64,000 bases of DNA from Ignavibacteriales bacterium (lineage in GTDB: Bacteria > Bacteroidota > Ignavibacteria > Ignavibacteriales > Melioribacteraceae): the NCBI GenBank assembly GCA_021740915.1, contig JAIOYW010000008.1, forward strand, positions 124,001-188,000, written 5' to 3'. The notes under the pieces are model-generated. The model searched no databases and was not told the origin of the DNA. It worked only from the letters and a program-made list of their open reading frames with translations. Below are positions 8,701 through 16,639 of this stretch, piece after piece (positions within the stretch are counted from its first letter, which is position 1; each line of letters opens with the position of its first letter). The position numbers and the translations under genes are program-made.

Positions 8701-10166
8701 AGCAGGATAAAGAACTTCGCAAAAAAATTGCGGCTCAGATAAGCGATACCTTAATAAACAAAAAACAAGAAGAAATCAAAAGCCTCGAAAAGCAATTATC
8801 CGATGCAAAAAAGAAACTGGTTCAAATAGAAACCGGACCCGAACAAAAGGAAAGCTTTGAAAGCACAAATATTTTCGGTGAAACTGAAACCACAGTTATT
8901 GATAAAAAGAAAGAAAAAATAAAAGCCCAGAAAAGCACTATTTCATTTATTGAAAAACAAATAAACTCAATGAAAGCAGCCGATAACAAAGATGCCATAC
9001 AAAAAGTTGCCCAACAGATTTCATCTTTCGACCCTTACGACCAAAACCACTTTGCCAACTGGTTTGAACCCGAATGGATGTTTGGATTAGTGCCACAAAA
9101 TGGCGATACCGGTGTTTTTGATATTGTGATTGGAAATCCGCCTTATATTAGAAAAACACAATTAAATGATGTTTTTAAAAAATACATAGATGATCATTAT
9201 TTTTCTGCATACAAGCAATATGATATCTATATTTTCTTTAATGAATTTTCATTAAATATTTTAAAAGTTAATGGTGTTTTTACCTTTATTCAACCCAACA
9301 AATTTTTATCCGCTGAATATGGTAATAAACTTTGCTGTTTATTAAAGAATAATACAACCATCTTGTTAATCTGGAATGTGTCTTTAGATGGCGTGTTTGA
9401 AGCGTCAGTATATCCATATGTATATCTATTTAAGAAAAAATCAATTAACAATAAAATAACTTCAAAGACTTTTAATCTTTTAGAATACGCAGTAAAACTA
9501 ATAGGATTTGATAACTTTAAAACTTCATATTCAATAATAAATAAAATTCAATCTAAATCAATACTAATTAAAGAGGTTGCCAAAACAATAAAAAGAGGCT
9601 TAGCGAATACTAAAGTTAATTTTTACGACAGAGGAAAATATAGTGGCATAAAATCCACTCAAATAAATAAAGCATATATTAAACCAATTGCTAACACAAA
9701 ATTTAATTATGTTGTAAAATCTGAAGAAAAAGCTAAAGAAATTGAGTTTTCTAAAAAATTATTCCTCTTGCCCCGAACCGTTTTAAAAATAAGAGCAACT
9801 TATAAAGATAAAACCGACCACATTTTAGATAGGATATATTATTTTGAAAATAATAATATGAACTATGATGACGATTTTATTCTTGGAATATTAAATTCAA
9901 AACTTACAACTTATTACTATGAACAATTATATGGAAGTACTAAAATTGGCGGTGGTTATATAGACTTAAAGGGAAATCAGATTGAAAATTTACCAATTCC
10001 AAAAATTTCTAAGCACGAGCAACAATCAATTTCTTTAATTGTGAAAGAAATTATCAAAAAACCTAATGCAAACTCTTCAAAACTTGAAAAGCAAATAGAC
10101 GATTTGGTTTACAAGCTATATGATTTAACAGAAGAAGAAATAAAAATAATTGAAGGCAATGAATAG
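5706..10166 (+). CDS. Eco57I/type IIG-like adenine-N6 DNA methyltransferase with an internal RAYT transposase domain
   Basis: A 1486-aa protein. The N-terminal region (1 to about 450) is the long domain usual in Eco57I-like enzymes. PELLGKVFENLL and KQTGSFYTLREIVNYMVDES (about 460-500) lead into the catalytic domain. SAM motif I DPACGSG starts at residue 785, GIDIQPIAVQISKLRF follows, and motif IV NPPY starts at Asn1144, as in N6-adenine methylases. The C-terminus has a target-recognition region ending in a LEKQIDDLVYKLYDL helix. No clear PD-ExK nuclease motif was identified. Residues of about 510-750 do not belong to this family: they form a full HUH/Y1 transposase inserted between LIEYLK and LRDLFSY. 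Without it the protein would be near the usual ~1240 aa. Smaller in-frame palindromes occur at 5921 and 8442. Whether methylation survives is unknown. Confidence 0.85.
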   Translation: MNLNIFNTNNLFEAATNLFQQLGIKLNSNTAEALPTKDLLKSFYKDNEVFNSIKSTYFIGIIDDSVFQATGMPARSAGGFDVNYSIKEALQQGDKNYDGLMLFALELTKKPTRTEISEITRAFNRISQKMPVALVLKYAIEKEAVISIAISERFKYLQNWRQGEKAGKVIILRDIFTSNTHAGHKRILLDLVKPAGVTNYAQLHAQWLEVLDVNILNKKFFQELANWYFWAMDKVQFPDDIEKKKDVRNATNLIRLITRVIFIWFIKEKHLVPASLFNEKYLEDILKDFQKNKKSCNYYQAILQNLFFGTLNQKMDERDFAEDHNRTNKLDQGIKNKYRYPDKFNISKKEIIDLFKDIPFLNGGLFDCLDKFDEEKLEKGKKEQIFVDGFTRLDGKQAIVPDYLFFGEEVEVDLTEYYDPEAKKPIIKKVNGLFHILNSFKFTVAENTPIEEEIALDPELLGKVFENLLASYNPETKTTARKQTGSFYTLREIVNYMVDESLIEYLKSVVSIPAHELNQKQDAFETFETFFNPHNEIQVHIGNLPHWQQENVWYFVTFRLADSIPAEVAEQIKAEREIWLKNNKKNEKGEYTKEQIKEYYHLFSDRIEQLLNNGRGSCVLKNPDISKIVADALNHFNNQRYVLDEWVIMPNHVHILFKPLGENKLPDILHSWKSFTANEINKVTGNKGQLWMHESYDHIVGNENALHAIRNYIRQNPVKANLKEGEYLLSRSRDASDTLTKSRDASGTFEARLRDLFSYNDEGNPLNSKETDELIEAINNAKILDPACGSGAFPMGVLHKMVHLLQKLDPGNVKWKAQQKEKIIGNQIKELEKDKKAIAGLSDKAVREKAIQAVDERLKEIDEIFESKNNFDDYARKLYLIENCIYGIDIQPIAVQISKLRFFISLIIDQKVHPSSLMDENKNPASLLDGKPKENRGIRPLPNLETKFVAANTLISLEIPTTDLFSENNPIKLLQEQLKATRHEYFNAKTRKDKLHLQQQDKELRKKIAAQISDTLINKKQEEIKSLEKQLSDAKKKLVQIETGPEQKESFESTNIFGETETTVIDKKKEKIKAQKSTISFIEKQINSMKAADNKDAIQKVAQQISSFDPYDQNHFANWFEPEWMFGLVPQNGDTGVFDIVIGNPPYIRKTQLNDVFKKYIDDHYFSAYKQYDIYIFFNEFSLNILKVNGVFTFIQPNKFLSAEYGNKLCCLLKNNTTILLIWNVSLDGVFEASVYPYVYLFKKKSINNKITSKTFNLLEYAVKLIGFDNFKTSYSIINKIQSKSILIKEVAKTIKRGLANTKVNFYDRGKYSGIKSTQINKAYIKPIANTKFNYVVKSEEKAKEIEFSKKLFLLPRTVLKIRATYKDKTDHILDRIYYFENNNMNYDDDFILGILNSKLTTYYYEQLYGSTKIGGGYIDLKGNQIENLPIPKISKHEQQSISLIVKEIIKKPNANSSKLEKQIDDLVYKLYDLTEEEIKIIEGNE
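5921..5939 (+). repeat. In-frame palindrome GCCTGC/GCAGGC in the methyltransferase gene
   Basis: GCCTGC, a 7-nt loop and GCAGGC encode part of MPARSAGG at about residues 71-78, a low-complexity turn within an otherwise ordinary N-terminal domain. The GC-rich block stands out from its AT-rich surroundings and resembles GTCTGCC...GGCAGGC at about 1284-1302, so it may be a member of a small dispersed palindrome family inserted in frame. Confidence 0.45.
7232..7277. repeat. Left REP-like hairpins flanking the RAYT
   Basis: Two perfect hairpins lie in tandem: CGTGAGCA-tccc-TGCTCACG (7232-7251) and AAAAGCA-aga-TGCTTTT (7261-7277). The core GAGCATCCCTGCTC is the reverse complement of the GCAGGGATGC core at the right end of the transposase insertion, so the two ends are in inverted orientation, as in REP/BIME elements mobilised by RAYTs. 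Confidence 0.75.
7896..7941. repeat. Right REP-like hairpins flanking the RAYT
   Basis: AGAAGCA-ggga-TGCTTCT (7896-7913) and AAGCA-ggga-TGCTT (7928-7941) form two direct copies sharing AGCAGGGATGCTTC with a short spacer. They are translated as SRDASDT and SRDASGT. The core is inverted relative to the left hairpin at 7232-7251. Confidence 0.75.
8442..8463 (+). repeat. In-frame palindrome CATCCATCA/TGATGGATG in the methyltransferase gene
   Basis: A perfect 9-bp stem with a 4-nt loop, followed by a second weaker hairpin GCATCC-ctatt-GGATGG near 8478-8492. Together they encode HPSSLMDENKNPASLLDGK, just before the conserved GIRPLPNLETKFVAANTL block. The weak hairpin carries AGCATCCCT, shared with the RAYT-flanking hairpins, so it may be a degenerate REP inserted in frame. 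Confidence 0.5.
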
Positions 10167-10179
10167 CTCAGGCAGCAGC

Positions 10180-10360
10180 CACACATCCCGATTTTTATCG
10201 GGATCAAGCCCCACAAGCCCAAGCTCAAACCAAAGCTTGCCAAAGAGTGTGTCTGCCCCAACCCAGAGAGAATTTCAAAATTTTTCTCCCCCTCTTTAAA
10301 GAAAAAATTAAAACACGCCAATCCGCCAGCAGTCGGACAGGCACACGGCGACACAGACAG
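10180..10360. repeat. Right copy of the inverted repeat bracketing the defence operon
   Basis: The reverse complement of this stretch shares ordered blocks with 1281-1460: GTGTTTTAATTTTTT, AAATTTTGAAATTCT and TTGGCAAG. It also holds CATCCCGAT-ttt-ATCGGGAT (about 10186-10204) and AAGCTCAAACCAAAGCTT. The outer arms GGCAGCAGCCACACA and TGTGTCTGCC can pair. The copy lies immediately downstream of the methyltransferase stop and abuts a broken lipoprotein gene on its other side. Confidence 0.6.
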
Positions 10361-10368
10361 AAAAGAAA

Positions 10369-10870
10369 ATGAAACGAATGACAAGAATTTACATTTTCCT
10401 TATAGGATTTTCAATTTAAGTTCCTGCAAAGTATCTAAATACGAATACGCTTTTATTTCTGACAGGGGCGGTAATCTGGATGTTTATATTTCAACTTCGG
10501 GTGACCAGCCGCTTAATATTACCAACGACAAATATGTTGACTACGGAATCAAATGGAGCCCGGACGGAAATTTCATCCTTTTCGCTAAACACGTAAACAA
10601 ACAATACGACCTTTTTTTCCAATTTAAGCAGTATAATTTATACAATGAGCCTGGATGGCAGCTACATCACACAATTAACTTCCGACACATTAGATAACAG
10701 ATAGCCACGCTGGACTCCGGCCGGAATATATTGCCTGTACCCGTGCAGCAGAAAATTCTGACATTTGGCTGATGGAGAAAAACGTAGAAAATAAAAGGCA
10801 ATATGTTACATCATCAAAACGTGACGAAATACTTGAATTTAAACCGACGAGAAAGGAAAACGCCGAATAA
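10369..10870 (+). pseudogene. Broken PD40/TolB-like beta-propeller lipoprotein
   Basis: ATG at 10369 opens MKRMTRIYIFLIGFSI, a signal peptide, then a stop. In a shifted frame from about 10416 it continues LSSCKVSKYEYAF (a lipobox) and ISDRGGNLDVYIS, then IKWSPDGNFILFAKH, the repeat signature of PD40/TolB propellers. Near 10625 the frame shifts again to IYTMSLDGSYITQLTSDT, then come an in-frame stop, PRWTPAGIY, another shift and SDIWLMEK, ending at the TAA at 10868-10870. At least three frame disruptions in about 500 bp show that this is dead. Its 5 prime end abuts the right repeat of the defence island. From 10871 to 11263 I see no gene. Confidence 0.75.
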
Positions 10871-11263
10871 CAGTCGTCTAACTCAATGGCGGGTGAAGTT
10901 ATAAATCGAAGGGAAGCGCCGGGAATCCGCCGCTGTTCCAAGCCGCAAACTGTTGGGCGGCATTAGTAACCTCAGGCAACATTGCCACATCCCTTCGGTA
11001 TCTTATTCTTTTCCGATACTATTTTCCTGCTACACACAATAATAACGGCAAATAACAATGTGTTTAATGCATTGCTCATGTAGTCCTGAGATTTATAATA
11101 ATTTTGATCATTTCCGCATTTTATCAGTTTTTGTTAGAGCCGCGCCTTATGTACTAAACTTTACAGAAAAGGCGGACAATATTTGCACAGTTCAATAATT
11201 CTATTATAATAGATCAAAATAATATCAATCACAGAATTTTTTGCAGAATAAACTGGCTAAGGA

Positions 11264-12685
11264 ATGAGCATCATAGATATAATTATTTTTATTGTTTACT
11301 TCGCTTTAATGTTAAGTGTAGGTGTTTATTTTTATATCAAAAACAAAAACATTGAGGATTACTATGTTGGCGGACGCTCAATGGGCAGCTGGCATATTGG
11401 ATTATCTGTTGTTGCTACTGATGTTGGGGGCGGATTTTCCATTGGTTTGGGAGGTTTAGGTTTTGCAATAGGAATAGCTGGTTCCTGGATGCTTTTTACC
11501 GGCTTAATCGGTGCATGGATAAGTGCAGTATTGCTGATTCCAACAATCAGCAGACTTTCAGCAAAACACAAGTTCTATACTTTTCCTCAAATATTCGAAC
11601 ATTTTTATAACAGTAAAGTTGCTTTTATTGCAGGAATTATTTCGGCTGTTGGTTATATAGGTTTTACAAGCTCTCAACTTCTGGCAGGCGCCAAATTAGC
11701 ATCGGCAACTTTTATTGAAATTGATTTACAAACCGCTTTAATAATTATGGGTGCAATTGCTGTCGTTTATACCGGAATCGGAGGCTTAAAAGCTGTCATT
11801 TACACGGACACAATACAATGGATTATTTTAATGGCGGGTTTGATACTTGTCGGTATTCCATTTGCCTATGTGGGAATTGGAGGAATGGAGGCTATTAAAT
11901 CGACACTTGGCCCCGAATTTTTATCAATTACAAATGTGAGATGGCAGGATATTGTAAATTGGTCGGTAACTATCATTCCAATCTGGTTTGTTGGTATGAC
12001 ATTATATCAGAGAATTTATGCTTCAAAAAACGAGAAACAAGCTAAAAAAGCATGGTTTATTGCGGGCTTGTTCGAGTGGCCGTTAATGTCATTTATGGGT
12101 GTTACATTGGGTTTATTCTCTCGTGTTGCTTTTGAAAATAATATGTTTGCTGAGTTAGGCTATGCAGCCGGAACTGCGTTAGATGCGGAAATGGGTTTAC
12201 CGATATTGCTAAACACCATATTGCCGGCCGGATTGATGGGGCTGATGATCTCAGCCTACTTTTCGGCTATTCTTTCAACTGCAGACAGTTGTTTAATGGC
12301 AGCTTCCGGCAATGTTCAAACAGATTTATTTGATAAACTTTTTAATTTTAATGGAAACACTAAATCCCGACTCCTCTTTTCTCAGGTGATAACATTAGTT
12401 ATCGGGATATTTGCTTTGTTTTTAGCTTCGTATATGACAAATGTTCTAAGATTGATGTTGTACTCGTATGCATTTATGGTCTCAGGTTTATTTGTGCCTG
12501 TGTTAGCGGCATTATTCACGAAAAAACCTGATTCAGGTGCTGCAATAGCAGCTATGTTAGCCGGTGGTGTAACTACGGTCAGTTTGGTTGTGTCAAACTT
12601 ACCGCTGCCGTTTGATTTAGATGCTAATGTTTTTGGAATTACAAGTTCGTTTGTTATATACGCAATTGTTAGTAAGTTAAAATGA
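11264..12685 (+). CDS. Sodium:solute symporter family transporter
   Basis: A 473-aa polytopic membrane protein with about 12-13 hydrophobic segments. The N-terminal block NIEDYYVGGRSMGSWHIGLSVVATDVGGG is split here only by description: YYVGGRSMG starts near residue 31, and the following glycine-rich helix is typical of the SSS family (PutP/PanF-like). The middle ILSTADSCLMAASGNVQTD motif is the family signature near residue 340. It should use the sodium gradient to import a small solute. Its stop overlaps the ATG of the M20 peptidase remnant (ATGA), and racemases follow, so an amino acid or peptide substrate is plausible. The substrate is inference only. Confidence 0.85.
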   Translation: MSIIDIIIFIVYFALMLSVGVYFYIKNKNIEDYYVGGRSMGSWHIGLSVVATDVGGGFSIGLGGLGFAIGIAGSWMLFTGLIGAWISAVLLIPTISRLSAKHKFYTFPQIFEHFYNSKVAFIAGIISAVGYIGFTSSQLLAGAKLASATFIEIDLQTALIIMGAIAVVYTGIGGLKAVIYTDTIQWIILMAGLILVGIPFAYVGIGGMEAIKSTLGPEFLSITNVRWQDIVNWSVTIIPIWFVGMTLYQRIYASKNEKQAKKAWFIAGLFEWPLMSFMGVTLGLFSRVAFENNMFAELGYAAGTALDAEMGLPILLNTILPAGLMGLMISAYFSAILSTADSCLMAASGNVQTDLFDKLFNFNGNTKSRLLFSQVITLVIGIFALFLASYMTNVLRLMLYSYAFMVSGLFVPVLAALFTKKPDSGAAIAAMLAGGVTTVSLVVSNLPLPFDLDANVFGITSSFVIYAIVSKLK

Positions 12686-13191
12686 ACGACGAATTAATAA
12701 AATTTAGACATTTATTACATCAATGCCCGAAATTGGTTAATGATGAGATTGAGACTTCAAAACGCATTTCCAATTTTATGGATAATTACAAGCCTGATAA
12801 AGTTATTTATATTTCTAAAACGGGAAAATTATTTGTTTTTGATAGTAAAGAAGTTGTGTCAACAACTGTTTTTAGAGCAGATAATTCTGGAGATTATGAG
12901 GCAGGAAAAATTGGGAATTAGTATTGAATACTCGGAGGTTTTTCCGGCTTTATTTAATAATGAAGAGTGTCTAAATTTAATAAAGCAATCTGCACAGTTA
13001 AACAAATATGATTTTGTAGAGATAGAAAGACTATTTAAATGGTCAGAAGATTTTGGATATTATACTGAAAAAAACAATGCAGGGTTTTTCGGTTTAGTTT
13101 CTGGTAAAAATTATGCTGCACTCAATAATCCGGATTTTGATTTCCTGACCAGATAATTGAAACAGGAATAAACCTGTTTTATGAAACATAG
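12682..13191 (+). pseudogene. M20-family amidohydrolase/peptidase, internally deleted and frameshifted
   Basis: The 5 prime part (12682-12921) encodes LIKFRHLLHQCPKLVNDEIETS and VFRAD, the N-terminus of N-acyl-amino-acid amidohydrolases (M20D). It then jumps, in another frame from about 12905, to the family's C-terminal end: EYSEVFPALFNNEECL, FKWSEDFGYYTEK and GFFGLVSGKN. About 240 codons, including the metal-binding core, are missing at the junction. A second one-base shift near 13140 restores PDQIIETGINLFYET, ending at the TAG at 13189-13191. Start and upstream stop overlap as ATGA, so it was once coupled to the symporter. It is dead as a peptidase. Confidence 0.8.
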
Positions 13192-13310
13192 AAATTAATA
13201 TACACAGATGGCGGCAAAGTCGCCGATGATTGCTGTCGGATTTTGGCGATAGTAAAAAATTTTTGTTATAATAAGCCGGGATTTAAGCAGCAATACTATA
13301 AGGAGAAAAA

Positions 13311-13754
13311 ATGTTACAAATTGAAAGAATTAACAAAAGCAATGAATTTACAAGAATAAGCAGAGAAGAATTTGTAAATTTCTTATTCACCCATCTTGAT
13401 AAATTTGGAGACCCTAAAGAACATATTAATAAGTGCCTGGATTATGCTTTCTCAGAAAACACTGCAGAAGGCGGCTTTGCATTAGCAGCTTATTACGAGG
13501 AGAAATTAGTTGGAGCATTAATTATGAACAACACTGGTATGAGCGGGTATATTCCTGAAAACATTCTTGTTTATATCGCTGTTGATTCATCCTACCGGGG
13601 GAAAGGTATCGGACGGCAAATTGTAGAACGCTCGTTTAAAGAAGCTAAAGGAAATATTAAATTACACGTGGAATACGATAATCCTGCAAAACGATTATAC
13701 GAACGATTAGGATTTACGACAAAATATGCTGAAATGAGATATGAGAACAAATAA
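13311..13754 (+). CDS. GNAT-family N-acetyltransferase
   Basis: A 147-aa single-domain acetyltransferase. The acetyl-CoA pyrophosphate-binding motif A is visible as VDSSYRGKGIGRQIVERS (about residues 86-103), and the C-terminal motif B is NPAKRLYERLGFTTKYAEM. SD AAGGAG (about 13300) lies correctly before the ATG at 13311. It sits between the symporter/M20 remnant and two PLP racemases. In comparable clusters, GNATs acetylate amino acids or dipeptides; the substrate here is unknown. Confidence 0.85.
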   Translation: MLQIERINKSNEFTRISREEFVNFLFTHLDKFGDPKEHINKCLDYAFSENTAEGGFALAAYYEEKLVGALIMNNTGMSGYIPENILVYIAVDSSYRGKGIGRQIVERSFKEAKGNIKLHVEYDNPAKRLYERLGFTTKYAEMRYENK

Positions 13755-13783
13755 AACAGAAAATTCAATTACAAAAAAATAAA

Positions 13784-14884
13784 ATGGCTGAATTACAAAT
13801 AAATATTGCTAAGATAAAAAAGAATATTAGTGTGCTGAGTAGTTATTTAAAAGCAAATAATATTAAGTGGAGTTTAATAACCAAAGTTTTTTCAGGAGAT
13901 AAAGAGTTTATGAAACTAATACTGACTCCTGAAATAATTAAAGATATTCATTCAGTTGGAGACTCCCGTTTATCAAGCTTAAAAAAATTAAAAGAACTAA
14001 ATGGTGCACTGAAGACAATTTATATAAAACCACCGCCACAGGCTTATGTAGATGATGTAGTAAAATATGCTGATATATCATTAAACTCATCATTTCAAAC
14101 AATTACTGCACTGAATAAATCGGCAAAAACACAAAATAAAATCCATGAAATTATTATAATGGTTGAACTTGGCGAGTTAAGAGAAGGCGTAAATAGAGAT
14201 GACTTATCAAGTTTTTATGAAAAAGTATTTGATTTGTCAAACATTAAAGTTGTCGGGCTGGGCAGTAATTTAGGTTGTATGTATGGTGTTGAGCCAACTT
14301 ACGATAAACTTATGCAATTAAATTTTTATAAAGAGCTTATTGAGGCAAAATACGGCGGAAAGTTAGACCTTGTTTCAGGCGGCAGTTCAATAACGCTTCC
14401 TTTAATAGAAAATGGTACTATTCCTAAAGATATTAATCATTTTAGAATTGGAGAGGCTGTTTTTTTTGGTACGAGTCCCTTAAAAAATGAAAGGTTTCTG
14501 GATTTATCCATAGATATTTTTAATTTCTACTCACAAATTATTGAATTGGAAGAAAAAGATATTGTTCCGGACGGAATAATAAACAATGCAAGCATTGGAC
14601 ATTCTGCGGATTTTAAAGAAGACGACATCGGACAATCTACATATAAAGCAATTTTGGATTTTGGACTTTTAGATGTTGATAGACAAGGATTAGAGGTTGA
14701 TGATAAAGACATTAAATTTGTTGGTATTACTTCAGATATGACTGTGATTGATATTGGAGATAATAAAAATGATAAAGGAGAAATAAAATATCGTGTTGGA
14801 GATATGCTTTGTTTAGAGCCAAACTACATAGCAGTTGCCAGGCTATTAAACTCTAAATTTATTGAAAAAAAATTTATTACTTAG
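13784..14884 (+). CDS. Alanine/ornithine racemase-family PLP enzyme (Orr/YhfX-like)
   Basis: A 366-aa fold-type III PLP enzyme. The cofactor lysine is probably in SLITKVFSGD (about residue 33), replacing the AVIKANAYG context of true alanine racemases. VELGELREGVNRDDL (about 128-142), GLGSNLGCMYG (about 164-174), LVSGGSSITLPL and HFRIGEAVFFGT follow the arrangement of ornithine-racemase-like proteins. It should interconvert L- and D-forms of an amino acid such as ornithine; the specificity is inferred from the family. It lies 29 nt after the GNAT gene. A second, classical alanine racemase lies 600 bp downstream. Confidence 0.75.
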   Translation: MAELQINIAKIKKNISVLSSYLKANNIKWSLITKVFSGDKEFMKLILTPEIIKDIHSVGDSRLSSLKKLKELNGALKTIYIKPPPQAYVDDVVKYADISLNSSFQTITALNKSAKTQNKIHEIIIMVELGELREGVNRDDLSSFYEKVFDLSNIKVVGLGSNLGCMYGVEPTYDKLMQLNFYKELIEAKYGGKLDLVSGGSSITLPLIENGTIPKDINHFRIGEAVFFGTSPLKNERFLDLSIDIFNFYSQIIELEEKDIVPDGIINNASIGHSADFKEDDIGQSTYKAILDFGLLDVDRQGLEVDDKDIKFVGITSDMTVIDIGDNKNDKGEIKYRVGDMLCLEPNYIAVARLLNSKFIEKKFIT

Positions 14885-15484
14885 CACGTGGAAATTAAAA
14901 AAGCTACTAACAGAATACAGAATTATTTTTGCAGATGTTTCACCTTTTAATTTCAACGGAAAAAATGTTTGTAATTGGGTTTAACGGCAAATGATTCAGA
15001 ATTAAAAACATCAAAGTATTAATACAAAGCTTTTGTCAGATTCAAGCAATAATAAAATTGATAAACACGAAAAACAAATAGCTCTTGGCAGTTGTGGAAA
15101 AAACAGTTATTTCTGAACTAATAAATAGAGCGCTACTCATTGATTCAAAAACAATACTGGCTATGGCGATTACAGCCCGAGAATTTTTCTTAAACAAGTT
15201 ATTGACGCCCAAAAATTTTGTTCACTTTTGGGGAATCTGGTAAAAATTTCTATAAAAAATAAAAGTTGGAGGTATAATAAAAAAGGTGAAATTTTTGCAC
15301 TGATTGGCAACCCGAAAGCAAACGACAATTTTTCGCCACACCTGCATTCTCAATATTTTTTAGATTTAATAGGAATCAGGGTAATTACCCCGGCGTTTCA
15401 TCAAAAGCTGACAAAGATAAAGTGTTTAAGATTTGTCCTGATCCTTTACCGATGTTCAATCATTCACTGAATATATAAATAAAA
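14885..15484 (+). other. 600-bp stretch without an intact gene; probable decayed coding sequence
   Basis: No complete gene is seen. Protein-like fragments appear in changing frames, for example YGDYSPRIFLKQVIDAQKF near 15160 and GEIFALIGNPKANDNFSPHL near 15290, interrupted by stops and shifts. An open frame at 15228-15470 covers only part of this and lacks a ribosome site. The original family was not recognised. It lies between two racemase genes and was probably part of the same operon. A 12-bp palindrome GGGTAATTACCC is present near 15378. Confidence 0.5.
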
Positions 15485-16639
15485 ATGGCAAGTACATCAA
15501 AAATTACAATAAAGTCAGATGCAATTAAACAAAATGTAAATTTTGTTAAATCTCTTATAGGCACTTCAACCATACTATCGGCTGTAATAAAAGGCAATGC
15601 TTATGGTCATGGAATACCGGTAATGGTTAAAACATTCGAAAGCGCAGGCATCAATCATTTTTCGGTGTATTCATCTCCGGAAGCAAAAGATGCTTTTAAG
15701 GCAAAATCGTCAAATTCAACCATTATGATAATGGGAATTATTTGTGTGAATGATTATCAGTGGGTTGTTGAGAATAATATCGAGTTCTATGTTTCAACCT
15801 TAGATGTGTTGGAAAAAGCGATACATTATTCAAAAAAAGCAGGCGTAAAATCACATATTCATATTGATGTTGAAACCGGAATGAACAGAACCGGTATAGT
15901 TTTTGAAAATTTGAAAAAAGTTGTATCAGTAATTAATTCAAATATAGATTGTTTGGAAATAATTGGAATAACGTCACATTTTGCTGGAGCTGAAAGTATT
16001 GCCAATCATATTAGAATAAAAAAACAATTTTCTGTTTTTAAGAAAAGAGTAAAATACTTTGAAAAAAACAATATAATTCCAAGAATATTACATATTGCAA
16101 GTTCTGCCGCCACAATTAACTATCCGGATTCACGTTTAGATTTGGTAAGAGTTGGTATCCTTCTTTATGGTTATTGGCCGACAAAGGAAACATTTATACA
16201 TTATATTCACAGGCGAAAGGATAAGTCTGATCCTATCAAAAGAGCAATGACATGGTGTTCAAATGTAATTTTAATTAAGGTTATTCCGGAAAGTGAATTT
16301 ATTGGTTACGGTCTTAGTTTTCAAGCACAACACCAAATGAAAATTATGATCGTACCTGTCGGTTATTCAAATGGATACAGCCGATCGTTGAGTAATTTGG
16401 GACATGTTATTGTTAAAGGGCGCAAAGCTCCTATTGTTGGAAGTGTAAATATGAATATGATTATCTGCGATATTACAAATATTGAAAATGTGCAGATAGG
16501 AGATGAAGTTGTTTTAATTGGGAAACAAGGTGATCAGGAAATATCTTTTTCTTCGTTCGCAGAAATGAATAATTCATTAAATTATGAAATTTTAGCGCGT
16601 TTACCGGAAAATATCCAGCGTTGCTTAGACGATAAATAA
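15485..16639 (+). CDS. alr: Alanine racemase
   Basis: A 384-aa PLP enzyme that interconverts L- and D-alanine, the latter for peptidoglycan. The cofactor Lys is in AVIKGNAYGHG (about residue 36). DVETGMNRTGI (about 129), SSAATINYPDSRLDLVRVGILLYG (substrate/cofactor loop, described in two blocks) and IGYGLSF (catalytic Tyr, about 279) all match. VPVGYSNGYSR and VGSVNMNMIICDIT complete the C-terminal domain. The length fits the family. In this accessory context it may serve D-amino-acid use rather than wall synthesis; no second copy is visible to judge. It is AT-rich like the preceding genes. Confidence 0.85.
   Translation: MASTSKITIKSDAIKQNVNFVKSLIGTSTILSAVIKGNAYGHGIPVMVKTFESAGINHFSVYSSPEAKDAFKAKSSNSTIMIMGIICVNDYQWVVENNIEFYVSTLDVLEKAIHYSKKAGVKSHIHIDVETGMNRTGIVFENLKKVVSVINSNIDCLEIIGITSHFAGAESIANHIRIKKQFSVFKKRVKYFEKNNIIPRILHIASSAATINYPDSRLDLVRVGILLYGYWPTKETFIHYIHRRKDKSDPIKRAMTWCSNVILIKVIPESEFIGYGLSFQAQHQMKIMIVPVGYSNGYSRSLSNLGHVIVKGRKAPIVGSVNMNMIICDITNIENVQIGDEVVLIGKQGDQEISFSSFAEMNNSLNYEILARLPENIQRCLDDK

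Noticed and set aside
1498-10166. A complete DISARM or BREX system
   Set aside because: The PLD, helicase and methylase parts are present, but drmA, drmB, pglZ, brxC and brxL are not seen. Calling it DISARM or BREX would overstate the match.
15228-15470. Open frame of 80 codons upstream of alr
   Set aside because: It is one piece of a decayed gene: part of the readable sequence continues in other frames on both sides, and no ribosome site precedes it.
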